Source of the DNA: Candidatus Babelota bacterium
GTDB taxonomy: Bacteria > Babelota > Babeliae > Babelales > Vermiphilaceae
Direction of reading: 5' to 3'
DNA length: 41,541 nucleotides
Assembly (NCBI GenBank): GCA_026388985.1
Contig: JAPLIS010000005.1
Span: 1-41,541 of the forward strand
The notes below the pieces were generated by a model. It worked only from the letters and a program-made list of their open reading frames with translations, had not been told where the DNA came from and did no database searches. Position 1 is the first letter of the stretch, and each line of letters opens with the position of its first letter. The position numbers were made by a program, and so were the translations under genes. Below are positions 17,501 to 26,741 of this stretch, in pieces.

Positions 17501-18772
17501 ATGGAAGACATATATAAAAAAAATCAAAAATCATTTTCATATCTCCCTGACCAGCAAGAAGATGCTGAACTTTTTAGCCTTATTGCACAAGAATTGCATA
17601 GGCAAGAACGTGAAATAAATCTGATTGCTTCTGAAAACTATGTCTCTCAGGCAGTGTTAAAAGCAACGGGATCAGTCCTAACAAATAAATATGCTGAAGG
17701 CTATCCGGGCAAGCGGTATTATGCTGGTTGTTCTATTGTTGATACTGTTGAGCAGTTAGCTATTGACCGTTGTAAAACATTATTTGGGGCTGAGCACGTG
17801 AATGTGCAATCTCATGCAGGATCACAAGCAAATATGTCAGTATATCATGCACTATTAGTTCCCGGTGACACCATATTAGGCATGAGTCTAGCTTCAGGTG
17901 GACACTTAACGCACGGGCATACAGTTAATTTTTCAGGCAAACTGTTTAACAGCATACAGTATGGGGTAAACCACATAACTGAGCGGCTTGACTATCATGA
18001 AATCAGAAGACTCGCTCATGAACATAAACCGAAATTAATTATTGCTGGCGCATCTGCCTATTCACGCACTATTGATTTTGAGTGTTTTGCCGATATCGCT
18101 CAAGAAGTGGGCGCATACTTAATGGCAGATATTGCGCATATTGCAGGATTAGTTGCTACTAATTTACACCCTACCCCTATTGGTTATGCTGATTTTGTCA
18201 CCAGCACAACACACAAAACGTTACGTGGGCCACGGGGCGGGCTTATTATGTGCAAAAAAGAACATGCGCAGGCAGTTGACCGCGCCATTATGCCAGGGAC
18301 TCAGGGTGGACCCTTTATGCAGGTGATTGCGGCAAAAGCAGTTGCTTTTTATGAAGCATCACAGTCACAATTTACTATTTATCAGTTACAAATTATTAAA
18401 AATGCCCAAGCTATGGCCGCAACTTTTCAACATTTAGGGTATCGAATAGTTGCCGGAGGCACCGACAATCATCTGTTTGTTCTTGATTTACGATCAAAAC
18501 AGATAAACGGCCATGAGGCTCAGATTGCTTTAGAAAAAGCAGGCATTATGGTAAGCAAAAGTTGCATACCCTTCGACCCTGAAAAACCATGGATAACCAG
18601 CGGTATTCGCATTGGAACACCAGCCATAACAACACGTGGCATGCATGAACAACAAGCAATCGAAATTGCTCATTGGATTGATGAAGTTATTACGCAACAT
18701 AAAAACGAGTCTGTATTGCGTGCAATCAAGCAGCATATTGTACGTATGTGTACTGAATTTTCTGTTTATTAA
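17501..18772 (+). CDS. glyA: Serine hydroxymethyltransferase, 423 aa
   Basis: Interconverts serine and glycine while loading one-carbon units on tetrahydrofolate. The PLP lysine motif TTHKTLRGPRGG is present with Lys239, and the substrate-binding start NLIASENYVSQAV and EGYPGKRYYAG are textbook. Length fits the family. The start has no strong Shine-Dalgarno; the next in-frame ATG is far inside the protein. The 210-base gap to the divergent ankyrin gene (17290-17500) holds no gene that I can see. Confidence 0.96.
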   Translation: MEDIYKKNQKSFSYLPDQQEDAELFSLIAQELHRQEREINLIASENYVSQAVLKATGSVLTNKYAEGYPGKRYYAGCSIVDTVEQLAIDRCKTLFGAEHVNVQSHAGSQANMSVYHALLVPGDTILGMSLASGGHLTHGHTVNFSGKLFNSIQYGVNHITERLDYHEIRRLAHEHKPKLIIAGASAYSRTIDFECFADIAQEVGAYLMADIAHIAGLVATNLHPTPIGYADFVTSTTHKTLRGPRGGLIMCKKEHAQAVDRAIMPGTQGGPFMQVIAAKAVAFYEASQSQFTIYQLQIIKNAQAMAATFQHLGYRIVAGGTDNHLFVLDLRSKQINGHEAQIALEKAGIMVSKSCIPFDPEKPWITSGIRIGTPAITTRGMHEQQAIEIAHWIDEVITQHKNESVLRAIKQHIVRMCTEFSVY

Positions 18773-18852
18773 TTAAAAAAATACTATCTTTTGTTTACTA
18801 TTTTTGGCTCAACTATTTTTGGGTCGCATGAATGGTTGTTCTTAATAAACTA

Positions 18853-19602
18853 TTATTTTGATGTCAACATCTTTTCCAACACTTTATGTCTTTTTTTCAT
18901 ATCAAATAATGAGGTAAGCATGCGAGACCCAGAACTCATTATTTTTAACTTGCTACCTGCCTGATCAAACCAGGTGGTTGGCATTTCATGTATAGCAAAT
19001 CCAAGCAAACTACATAGATATAATAACTCAACATCAAAAGCCCATTGAGCGGCTGTTAAATAAGGAGTAACCTTTTCTATCGTAGTGCGCTTAAATAATT
19101 TAGCACCACACTGATAATCATAAAAATTAAGTTTAAACAAATGGCGCACCAATGAATTGTAGACTAATTTTCTACCCCATTTTTTGACAAATGGTCGGTG
19201 TGGGCTTATATAAGCACCTGGCATATAACGGCTTGCAATAACACCATCGTGGCTATGAATGTGAGTAATAAGATCATAAAAATAACGTGGACTGGTCGCC
19301 ATATCCGCATCTACAAAGCCTATTAAGTCATTATCCCTCGTTAAGGCATCAGCAAAGCCAGTTTTAACAGCCAAACCTTTGCCGGCTTCTATGATATCTA
19401 TAATAATTATGTTGGGGCGAGTATACGCACATTCTTGTACCACTTCTAGAGTGTTATCTGTGCATCCATTAAGAACAACTATCAATTCAGTGTTAAGTTG
19501 GTAATTAAGATTGATGGTGCTAAAAAATTCATGATAGGTTTCTATCGTTTTTCTTATACGTTTTTCTTCATTGTGAGCGGGTATAATAATACTTATCTTC
19601 AT
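18853..19602 (-). CDS. GT2 family glycosyltransferase (dolichyl/polyprenyl-phosphate sugar synthase-like), 249 aa
   Basis: GT-A fold with SIIIPAHNEEKRI at the start, VLNGCTDNT, AGKGLAVKTGF, and the metal-binding FVDADMAT (Asp98-Asp100). The late pattern DYQCGAKLFKR matches the ALG5/DPM1-like subgroup that transfers glucose or mannose from a nucleotide sugar to a polyprenyl phosphate. There is no transmembrane segment at the C-terminus, so it probably acts at the inner face of the membrane. It stands alone between glyA and the exported-protein cluster. Confidence 0.85.
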   Translation of the reverse strand: MKISIIIPAHNEEKRIRKTIETYHEFFSTINLNYQLNTELIVVLNGCTDNTLEVVQECAYTRPNIIIIDIIEAGKGLAVKTGFADALTRDNDLIGFVDADMATSPRYFYDLITHIHSHDGVIASRYMPGAYISPHRPFVKKWGRKLVYNSLVRHLFKLNFYDYQCGAKLFKRTTIEKVTPYLTAAQWAFDVELLYLCSLLGFAIHEMPTTWFDQAGSKLKIMSSGSRMLTSLFDMKKRHKVLEKMLTSK

Positions 19603-19717
19603 ACGTATCGTAACTTTCAGTTCGATTATTTGCTTAGGCTCTATATGTGTATAATATATCTGTATAAGTTGATAATAAAATCTATTATTATTAATTATAT
19701 CGCAGGATTACTTTAAT

Positions 19718-20248
19718 TTAAATAAGATAGTTACCTATGCGCGTCTCTTCAAGCCAGTTAATAGGTAGTTTGGCAAGATAGTGCCATATGGTCATCGTTG
19801 TAAGCATCGTGCGAATTTTGCATGTATTGCACACCCCTTGGCATGTTTTGTTTGAGCAAGCGCCTAAATAAGAGCCAACACCAGGAATTTTTGAAGCAAC
19901 ATATTTAAATTTTTTTGATGAAGTAAGGCCGGCAAGTGCCGCTATAAATGGGGCTCTAAACGCCCATCTGCGTATTGATTTTCCTGTGTCACCATCAAAA
20001 GGTAGGCAACCTATGCCAAATGATACTATCGATGCAGTGAGCACTGCTTGTATATCTTCTTTACTGATATTGCATTGTTCGCTTAGGTCATCTAAAATTA
20101 ACAGCTCATCAGCTTGACCAACAGCAGTAAGCCCTACAGCGGCAAAAAGCGTGCCGCCCAAGATGCGGGCAGGGGATGCATCTACACTATGATGAACAGT
20201 AATCATACCTATAGTAAGTATTATTATTTTTATACTATTTTTTTTCAT
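19718..20248 (-). CDS. Exported protein of unknown function with a CxxxxCxxxCxxC cluster, 176 aa
   Basis: Signal peptide (KKNSIKIIILTIGMITVHHSVDA), then glycine- and alanine-rich hydrophobic stretches (about 28-48, 70-85, 95-108) that could be membrane-associated. Close to the C-terminus lies CSNKTCQGVCNTC, four cysteines in 13 residues, suited to metal binding or disulphides. No family recognised. CGGAG precedes the start. A perfect palindromic terminator separates it from the upstream gene at 20376, so it probably has its own promoter. Confidence 0.6.
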   Translation of the reverse strand: MKKNSIKIIILTIGMITVHHSVDASPARILGGTLFAAVGLTAVGQADELLILDDLSEQCNISKEDIQAVLTASIVSFGIGCLPFDGDTGKSIRRWAFRAPFIAALAGLTSSKKFKYVASKIPGVGSYLGACSNKTCQGVCNTCKIRTMLTTMTIWHYLAKLPINWLEETRIGNYLI

Positions 20249-20311
20249 ACTAAACTCCGTTTATAAAAAAGTTATATGCGTACATGATGCTTGACAAGAG
20301 ATACCATTTTT

Positions 20312-20365
20312 TTTACATAAAAAACAGAGGCATGCTTATAAGCATGCCTCTGTTTTTTATGTAAA
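20312..20365 (-). terminator. Very long perfect palindrome, terminator of the 20376-21218 gene
   Basis: A perfect 27-bp inverted repeat with no spacer (20312-20338 with 20339-20365), GC-rich in the centre and with six T residues inside the right arm on each strand. It starts 10 bases after the stop of the minus-strand coiled-coil gene. The folded RNA must open a few central pairs to make a loop. Confidence 0.75.
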
Positions 20366-20375
20366 GGCTTATTAA

Positions 20376-21218
20376 CTAGGCTTTATCATATTCTTTTTCT
20401 CTGTCAGTAGCCTTGTGTCCATCCTTTTCATCGCCATCATTAACATGGTCATAATCATGTTCATGCGTATCAAAATCATCACAAATGCTTAATCTAATAG
20501 CAGCTATCTCTTTGTTGTCGCTTGTGTCTAATGTTGTAATATCTGAAATAAGTGTATTTATCTTTTCTATTAACTTATTTTGTTCTGCAACTGTGCTATC
20601 GTATTGCGCTTTGATGTCGTTAAGAAGTGTTGTAAGATCAGATGCTTCTTTTGTTTCTTCGCCAAGCAATTCATTAGCTAATGCTTGAATATCGCTTAGG
20701 TCTCGTTGCAAGCAATTTTGTTCAGCAGTAAGTTGTGCAATATTATACTCTGTACACTCTTCTAATGCAGCTAACTTATCCCGTAGATCACTTATTGATT
20801 TTTTATAATCATCTTTCATCTGCTGTGTATCTGCTTGACAACTAGCAAGATTATTTTTGAGGCTATTATATTGTCGTTCTAAACATGCAAATGTGTCTCT
20901 TTGCGCATCTAGAGTTTGGTTCACTTTGTTAGACATCTCTTCAGTTTTGTTTTTTGCTTCAACATACTCTGATTGATCACGCCCTAATGCATCGGCCATG
21001 CCTGTAGCATTACTTAAAATAGTCGCAACATTGGCTTTCCAGCCGTCAGCGCCTTGTAACAACTGTAAGTCTTTTTTATATTTTGCATACTCTGTCTGCG
21101 AGCAATCAAATGCAGGGTATTTTGAACATATTCGTACATCTGGGCATACCGATGGGGCTGCAAATATGCCGTTATTCAGTAAGCTAGTTGCCGTGAGCAA
21201 TAATAGTTTTTTATTCAT
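20376..21218 (-). CDS. Exported coiled-coil protein of unknown function, 280 aa
   Basis: Signal peptide (about 1-20, ending GIFAA). The mature protein starts with a short Cys-containing region (VCPDVRICSKYPAFDCSQ), then is almost wholly helical with heptad-like Leu/Ile spacing and further cysteines, for example in FACLERQYNSLKNNLASC. It ends in a very charged His/Asp/Glu tail (DTHEHDYDHVNDGD) that might bind metal. No family recognised. Its make-up resembles the upstream gene at 21292 and the divergent genes at 22218 and 24566. Confidence 0.65.
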   Translation of the reverse strand: MNKKLLLLTATSLLNNGIFAAPSVCPDVRICSKYPAFDCSQTEYAKYKKDLQLLQGADGWKANVATILSNATGMADALGRDQSEYVEAKNKTEEMSNKVNQTLDAQRDTFACLERQYNSLKNNLASCQADTQQMKDDYKKSISDLRDKLAALEECTEYNIAQLTAEQNCLQRDLSDIQALANELLGEETKEASDLTTLLNDIKAQYDSTVAEQNKLIEKINTLISDITTLDTSDNKEIAAIRLSICDDFDTHEHDYDHVNDGDEKDGHKATDREKEYDKA

Positions 21219-21291
21219 TTTTTTTCTCTTATTTAAGAATTGGATTATGTCCGGATTTGTCTATAAAGTAAAGTTTTTTATTAGTATGACC

Positions 21292-21966
21292 TTATTGCTT
21301 AAATTCTACGCCTGTGCACGACTTTTGTGCTTCTTCAGCCTTACTTAAGTTCTGGCCATTGAATACACTTATTTTTCCTTCTAGTGCAACTAATACGGTC
21401 TTAAGGTTTTGTTTTTTTTCTAATTGATCAGCATAAGCTGCTTTAATACAGTTTATTTGGTCTAGTATTAGTTGTGTAGTTTCTGCATCAGCGCCATTTG
21501 CTGCTACTAATAGTTGCTCATGATGTAAAATATCTGCATCGAGCGCCCGTATTTCTTGGTCCAACGCATTGATTTCTTGGGTTGTTGAATCTTGGACTTT
21601 TTTTATTTGTAGACAAACAAGGGCCAATGTTGCTTCAGATTCAGTTTGATATTGTTGCTTATAGGCACTACATGCTTGATTTTTGGCAATTAAACTAGCT
21701 ATGCTTTGGGCAATGCAACTATAAGCAGCATCTCGTTTTTCGCCTAGATTTTGAAACAAATTATCAAATGCTTTTAATTTATCTACCAGAGAACCAAAAT
21801 CCGCTGTGGTTGCTTTTAATTGATCGCATACAGCAGGAACATTGCCAAGAACATTTATTAATGGGTTAAATTTTTCACCTTGTGCACCTTGCGTATTGCT
21901 GTGAGCAATGAGTACTAAAGCGGCAACAATTACTTTTTTTTTATTTATATTTTTATTTATGTTCAT
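21292..21966 (-). CDS. Exported coiled-coil protein of unknown function, 224 aa
   Basis: An Asn/Lys-rich start then a hydrophobic segment (VIVAALVLIAHSNTQGA) gives a plausible signal peptide. The rest is a long helical region rich in Gln, Ala and Leu with cysteines spaced among the heptads (for example YSCIAQSIASLIAKNQAC). No family recognised. It is upstream of the 20376 gene by 73 bases on the same strand, and diverges from the 22218 gene across a 250-base AT-rich spacer. Confidence 0.65.
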   Translation of the reverse strand: MNINKNINKKKVIVAALVLIAHSNTQGAQGEKFNPLINVLGNVPAVCDQLKATTADFGSLVDKLKAFDNLFQNLGEKRDAAYSCIAQSIASLIAKNQACSAYKQQYQTESEATLALVCLQIKKVQDSTTQEINALDQEIRALDADILHHEQLLVAANGADAETTQLILDQINCIKAAYADQLEKKQNLKTVLVALEGKISVFNGQNLSKAEEAQKSCTGVEFKQ

Positions 21967-22217
21967 AAAATACTTTCTTTTTTTTTGATTTTTGTCGATG
22001 TATTCCCAAAAATTTACCTTTTTTTAATTATAACTGCCGCAATACTCCTTTTTTTATTTTTTTATTTTTTGTCACTCTATTTATATATATATAAAGGATG
22101 CATAAAAAATCAATAAATAAGTAAATGTTTTTTTATCTTTTTTTGCTATTGACTTGTAGAACAAGAAATGTAATTGTTTTTTTATAAAAGTAACAAGAAA
22201 GAGGCAGGAGTATACGT
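21967..22217. other. AT-rich divergent promoter region of the exported-protein cluster
   Basis: These 251 bases between divergent genes are dominated by T and A tracts and a TATATATATA stretch near 22080-22092. A TTGACT near 22150 is a possible -35 for the plus-strand genes, but the matching -10 is poor. No gene or clear hairpin is seen. Confidence 0.4.
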
Positions 22218-22787
22218 ATGAAGCATATATGGGTATCTATATTTATATGTTTTTTTGCTCACCCCAGTATAGCATCAGATTGTTCTCAGCAAGCAAAAAA
22301 AACATGCGCTCAAATAGTAAATTCTGTTGGCACATTAGAAAAAAACATCCATACTCACTTGGCATATGTTGAAAAAAATATATGCATTATTGATCAATTA
22401 CTTGATCAGTTAGAAGATGCTGACTGTAATGATGCCTATGGAGTTGATGCTGATAAACTTGATTGTGATACAGTTGATGCTAATAAAGTATCTAGTCTAT
22501 ACAGCATGCAAAAAGAGCATGTATGGGCGCTACGCTGTCAATTAACCAGTCCTGAAGTACGTATACTCTATGGTGCTAGTCAAGTAATGGCAGTTCATGA
22601 GAGCACCCAAACAGTCTATGTACTATCCAAAGGAGATCATAATCTTTGGTTTGATAGCGATGGTACTTTATATGGCTATGACAAGGGCGGCAATTTATTT
22701 AAAATAACTATACATAATACACGTATTCCATTGGTCCGCTCTCAGCAAAAAAAACGTACTCAAACTTTTAACATAAATAGAGTATGA
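22218..22787 (+). CDS. Exported Cys-containing protein of unknown function, 189 aa
   Basis: Signal peptide (KHIWVSIFICFFAHPSIAS). The first half of the mature protein is helical with regular cysteines (SDCSQQAKKTCAQIV, VEKNICIIDQLLDQLEDADC). The second half has beta character and short Gly-turns (YVLSKGDHNLWFDSDGTLYG). No family recognised. GCAGGAG lies 7 bases before the ATG. Its stop overlaps the start of the beta-barrel gene by 4 bases (ATGA), so the two are translationally coupled and likely work together. Confidence 0.7.
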   Translation: MKHIWVSIFICFFAHPSIASDCSQQAKKTCAQIVNSVGTLEKNIHTHLAYVEKNICIIDQLLDQLEDADCNDAYGVDADKLDCDTVDANKVSSLYSMQKEHVWALRCQLTSPEVRILYGASQVMAVHESTQTVYVLSKGDHNLWFDSDGTLYGYDKGGNLFKITIHNTRIPLVRSQQKKRTQTFNINRV

Positions 22788-24523
22788 AAAAGTATATAAT
22801 TATAAATGGCATAGTAGGAATGTTATTTTTGAGTTTTTATACTCAAGCACATTTTTTATTGAATGTGCAAGTTCTCCATGAAATAGAAAAAACTATTAAT
22901 GATTATCGCGTATCTCTTATTATTCCTACCCGCACAGAAAGCAGATTTAATAGTATTAAAGTAACTGTGCCTCAGCCCATAGCGCCTAACATAGTTAAAG
23001 TTCCTGGTACTGCTACCCCTGCTCGTACTGCTCGCACTATTCCTACTCATGCTAGCACTACTACTGCCAGTACTACTGCTACCCGTGCTAAAACTGCTAG
23101 CGCACATACTATATCTATAGCAAAACCAGCTAGTATACAAAAGACTACTGATTTTATACCCAAGCAACTATCTCATGAAGCTGCTTTATTAGCACGAGCA
23201 CAACAAGCAGTAGCTCATCAACCACCATTAGTTACTGATCATACAGAGCCATTAATTACCCCCTTTTCATGTAATACATGGTCTAGATTGTATGGAGATG
23301 TCTGTGTGGAACATGCACACAACTCATTTGATAACTGTGGCATGGAGCGTCCATTAGCACAGTCTGTTTTTGGAAAAACGAGCTTTACATTGGGTGATAT
23401 TTTTTTGCTCTCTAAGTTAGGAGCTCAAGATGCCCTTTCATTGCCGGGAAATGGTTTTGGAAGTATAGCACAAGAGCAATATATTTCATGTCTTACCCCT
23501 ACCATTATAAAACCACATGCTGAGTACAAAAACATGGGCATTGATTTGACATTTTTTATGACCCAGAAAATTTCTGATACAAAAGAGCTACTTTTTAATC
23601 TGGGTATACAAATACCAATTCGGTGTGTTGAAAAAAAGTTGGATTTTGTTTTTTCTGATAGTTCTTTGCAGTGTGGGTCTCCTGACGTGGTGGGTGGTGA
23701 AAATAATATAGCGCAATTTTTTTCAGACTACTTAGATTTTGAAGATTTTTTCCGTAGAGGGGTGCTTGCGCCTAAAGGATTACGCTACGATACATATCAG
23801 CATAAATCAGGGGTTGGAGATATACTTTTTAATGCTTATGTTGATTACACTACCCATTGGTCCTCTTTTAAGTATGCGTATGCAGGAATTAATCTGACAG
23901 TGCCAACGGGAAGCAAAAAAAAAGCAAATGTGCTATGGGAGATAGAACTAGGCAATGGGGGAGCTACACAATTAGGCTGTTTTAGCGAGATACAATTGCT
24001 GGTATCACGTCATATTAATCCGTATGTTTTTTGTAGTTTTGCTCATTCGTTTAATTATCGTGCCAAAGAGCGTGTTGCGCAACGTAAAAGCAATAAGCAA
24101 GAACTGTTAATTCCCGGGCGGTTTGTTCCCTATACTATTGCTCCTTTTTCTGAATTTGATACGTCAGTTTTAGAATTTGCTGATACTGCATCATCAGTAA
24201 CCATTAAACCAGGCAATCAATTCAGTGCCATTGTTGGTAATTATTGGCCTACTCTTTTTGGCCAACCAATAGATTTTTCATTTTTATATTGTTTTTACTA
24301 TGCCCAAGAGCGATCCATGAATATAGAGTGTAAAAAAAACATACTGTTTAATAAAAAATTATGGAGCCAACAGACTAAATCGATGTCTCATTCTTTGCTG
24401 TGGAATATATATATACCATGTAATGAAAAATGCTTTGTGGCTTTTAATGCAGAGCAGGTAATAGCAGGTAAAAATAACATGAAAAGTACTGTTTTTTGTG
24501 TAGCAATAAGTATTCTGTTTTAA
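22784..24523 (+). CDS. Putative outer-membrane beta-barrel protein, 579 aa
   Basis: Signal peptide (about 1-22), then a Thr/Ala/Pro-rich, low-complexity linker (about 65-130) that may span the periplasm or be surface-exposed. From about residue 150 the sequence alternates hydrophobic and polar residues in strand-length blocks with Gly turns (for example SSFKYAYAGINLTVPTGS), and the last residue is Phe in VFCVAISILF, as in many outer-membrane barrels. No named family is recognised. It is coupled to the Cys-rich exported protein upstream and followed after 42 bases by another one. Confidence 0.6.
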   Translation: MKKYIIINGIVGMLFLSFYTQAHFLLNVQVLHEIEKTINDYRVSLIIPTRTESRFNSIKVTVPQPIAPNIVKVPGTATPARTARTIPTHASTTTASTTATRAKTASAHTISIAKPASIQKTTDFIPKQLSHEAALLARAQQAVAHQPPLVTDHTEPLITPFSCNTWSRLYGDVCVEHAHNSFDNCGMERPLAQSVFGKTSFTLGDIFLLSKLGAQDALSLPGNGFGSIAQEQYISCLTPTIIKPHAEYKNMGIDLTFFMTQKISDTKELLFNLGIQIPIRCVEKKLDFVFSDSSLQCGSPDVVGGENNIAQFFSDYLDFEDFFRRGVLAPKGLRYDTYQHKSGVGDILFNAYVDYTTHWSSFKYAYAGINLTVPTGSKKKANVLWEIELGNGGATQLGCFSEIQLLVSRHINPYVFCSFAHSFNYRAKERVAQRKSNKQELLIPGRFVPYTIAPFSEFDTSVLEFADTASSVTIKPGNQFSAIVGNYWPTLFGQPIDFSFLYCFYYAQERSMNIECKKNILFNKKLWSQQTKSMSHSLLWNIYIPCNEKCFVAFNAEQVIAGKNNMKSTVFCVAISILF

Positions 24524-24565
24524 AAGTAAAATAAGCTCTATGGTACGTTATATGGGTGGCATGAT

Positions 24566-25102
24566 ATGTATAAAAAAAGAGTATTTTTTAGTATAGGCAT
24601 ACTGCTTTGCGCTAGTGTATGTCAATCAGCTCAGCCAACTGTATTAGTAAAATCTTCACCATGTATTCGCGGTAAAAAAAACGCTTTATGCTGCAATCGC
24701 GATAAAACAATGATCTGCTCTGTGTTGACTGTAGTAAAAAAAATCTATATTTCTTGGCGTGATATTATAAAAACTGTATCTACTTTTATTCATAATCATA
24801 AAAAGTTGTTGGCAAAGCATGAAAAATCAATGGACTGTTTACTTAAAGAACTACACTGCGCCCTGAAGGCCATTAAAGCATGTGATCATGAAAAAGAAGA
24901 AATGAAAGGAGCATTGCTGCTTGTGGATGGATTACTTAAAAAAATAGCTGAACAGTTACGTACTAATAGAGAGGTTGCTGATAAAATAGGTGCCGCATTG
25001 CTTTTTATAGAACTTCGCCAACATGACATAAACGATATGTGGACAGATAAGTTAGTTGCCTTATGTAATCAGCCAGAGAGTGAAACGGGATCTAGTCTAT
25101 AA
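24566..25102 (+). CDS. Exported helical Cys-containing protein of unknown function, 178 aa
   Basis: Signal peptide (KKRVFFSIGILLCASVCQSA). A Cys-rich section follows (CIRGKKNALCCNRDKTMIC), then a long helical region with Cys at intervals (MDCLLKELHCALKAIKAC). It resembles the 20376, 21292 and 22218 proteins in overall plan: export signal, early cysteines, coiled coil. No family recognised. It follows the barrel gene by 42 bases and should be in the same operon. Confidence 0.62.
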   Translation: MYKKRVFFSIGILLCASVCQSAQPTVLVKSSPCIRGKKNALCCNRDKTMICSVLTVVKKIYISWRDIIKTVSTFIHNHKKLLAKHEKSMDCLLKELHCALKAIKACDHEKEEMKGALLLVDGLLKKIAEQLRTNREVADKIGAALLFIELRQHDINDMWTDKLVALCNQPESETGSSL

Positions 25103-25197
25103 ATTGTTAGAAAAAAAATCGCTTACCTGTTGATAATTAAGTATAGTTAATAGCTGTGAGTCTGTTATTTTTATACTTTTTATACGATTACACGAGT

Positions 25198-25863
25198 ATG
25201 ATTACTGTTTTTAAATCACATCAAGCTTTGGATTATATTAAGCCTCATCTAAGCTCATCTCCGATCATCATAGAAGCGGGTGCATTTGACGGTCGCGATA
25301 CTCAAAAGTTGGCCGCTACATGGCCACAGGGCATTATACATGCTTTCGAGCCCGTTCCCGAGCTATTTGCCTTATTACAAAAAAATACTGCCCACTTACC
25401 GAATGTGCATTGCTATCAATTAGCATTGAGTGATAAAACGGGAAGTGCCACTTTTTATGTCTCAGAAAAAATAAAAAAGCAGGGAATGCCGACACAGGCT
25501 GGATCTTTGCATAAACCAAAAGAACGCCTTTTATGGTCGCCCATTATTTTCCCACATACCATTATGGTGCCTACTATCACCCTTGATGCATGGGCAGATC
25601 GCTATCATATTGATTCTGTTGATTTTTTATGGCTTGATATGCAAGGGCATGAGCTCAATGTTTTACAAGCAGCGCCGCTGGTATTACCAATGGTATCAGT
25701 TATTTATACTGAAGTTGGTTTTATAGAAGCATATGAGCGTCAGCAACCATATGAAGTAGTAAAAGAATGGCTTGAATCAAACCATTTTACTGAAGTTGGC
25801 CGCAACTTTGAAAATCAGCAGCAATGGTTTTTTGGCAACATGTTATTGGTAAGAAATACGTAG
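25198..25863 (+). CDS. FkbM-family SAM-dependent methyltransferase, 221 aa
   Basis: Rossmann SAM-binding start IIIEAGAFDGRDT, the acidic motif HAFEPVPELF, and the family-typical end TLDAWADRYHIDSVDFLWLDMQGHE all fit FkbM methyltransferases, which O-methylate sugars or polyketides. The ATG at 25198 is preferred; a GTG at 25156 would add 14 hydrophobic residues without a clear ribosome-binding site. Its last 49 bases overlap the convergent deacetylase gene. Together with that deacetylase it suggests surface-glycan modification. Confidence 0.82.
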   Translation: MITVFKSHQALDYIKPHLSSSPIIIEAGAFDGRDTQKLAATWPQGIIHAFEPVPELFALLQKNTAHLPNVHCYQLALSDKTGSATFYVSEKIKKQGMPTQAGSLHKPKERLLWSPIIFPHTIMVPTITLDAWADRYHIDSVDFLWLDMQGHELNVLQAAPLVLPMVSVIYTEVGFIEAYERQQPYEVVKEWLESNHFTEVGRNFENQQQWFFGNMLLVRNT

Positions 25864-26537
25864 TCTAAAAACTGAATATTTTGTGCCATCAAAAACTGCA
25901 TAGTGAGCTCAAATAACTGATGATTACCATCAAAATCATGCACGAGCATGATGGCGCTTTCACTGGTATATGTATCACAAAAAGCGTTTAATCTTTCAAG
26001 ATAAAGCATGAAATTTTGTATATGTTTAGATTTATAATCCTGCGTATCCCAATCCCACAGTGAGTCAATAAATGAATCAGTAAAGCTATCTTTGTGCATA
26101 CCAAAAATAATCTGAGAGAAGTTATTTTCTTTAAGAAAATGTTGTATTTGTTGCACGTGTATTAACTGACGTTCAGTGTGTGCTTGTGCGCCATCAGGGC
26201 CCGCACCACGGTCGCCAAAAGGGAATCGCATCACTTTGTGCGGTCTGCGTACTTGTGCTTGCGCATAGCATTCATCAATCAATTGTTCAGTAGCTACAAT
26301 TTCATCAAAGCACTCTTGCAGGGTAATTGTTGAAAAAGAAGGATGGCTGAGTGAGTGGTTGCCAATTAAAAAGCCATTGTTAATCGCATTAATAATCTGT
26401 TCTGGATATTTTTTTATGTGTTCTCCACGGGCATAAAAAAGAGCAGGAATGCTATGCTTTTTTAAGAATGCCACTTTTTTCCCCATGTGCATTGAGGGAG
26501 CATCATCAATGGTCAGATAGATACTTTTAATCGGCAT
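25815..26537 (-). CDS. Polysaccharide deacetylase (NodB-like), 240 aa
   Basis: Motif 1 is TIDDAPS (Asp11-Asp12) and motif 2 is NHSLSHPSF (metal ligands His61 and His65). RFPFGDRG corresponds to motif 3 and MLVHDFD near the C-terminus to motif 5. The family removes acetyl groups from N- or O-acetylated sugars using a metal ion. The start at 26537 is set by AGGAGA 7 bases upstream; an in-frame ATG at 26564 would add nine residues. No signal peptide is seen, so it may act in the cytoplasm. The 3' end overlaps the convergent FkbM gene by 49 bases. Confidence 0.85.
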   Translation of the reverse strand: MPIKSIYLTIDDAPSMHMGKKVAFLKKHSIPALFYARGEHIKKYPEQIINAINNGFLIGNHSLSHPSFSTITLQECFDEIVATEQLIDECYAQAQVRRPHKVMRFPFGDRGAGPDGAQAHTERQLIHVQQIQHFLKENNFSQIIFGMHKDSFTDSFIDSLWDWDTQDYKSKHIQNFMLYLERLNAFCDTYTSESAIMLVHDFDGNHQLFELTMQFLMAQNIQFLDYVFLTNNMLPKNHCC

Positions 26538-26741
26538 TAGTATGTCTCCTGGGTAATTGATCAACAGCCTGTTGACTAATTAAATATATATAAAAAAATA
26601 AAGTATAAAAGCACTGTAAAAATATTGCAAGCTTACGCATGCTCAAAATCAAAAAAAAGTCATGTTGAGCATAAAACATTGATTTGTTTGCCTACCCATA
26701 ATAAAATAATAATAATCGTGGGGCATAAAAAGAGGACATAT

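Noticed and set aside
22856-23167. Minus-strand 103-codon frame inside the beta-barrel gene, rich in Ser
   Set aside because: It is antisense to the Thr/Ala repeat linker; Ser codons on this strand are the shadow of the ACT/GCT repeats on the other.
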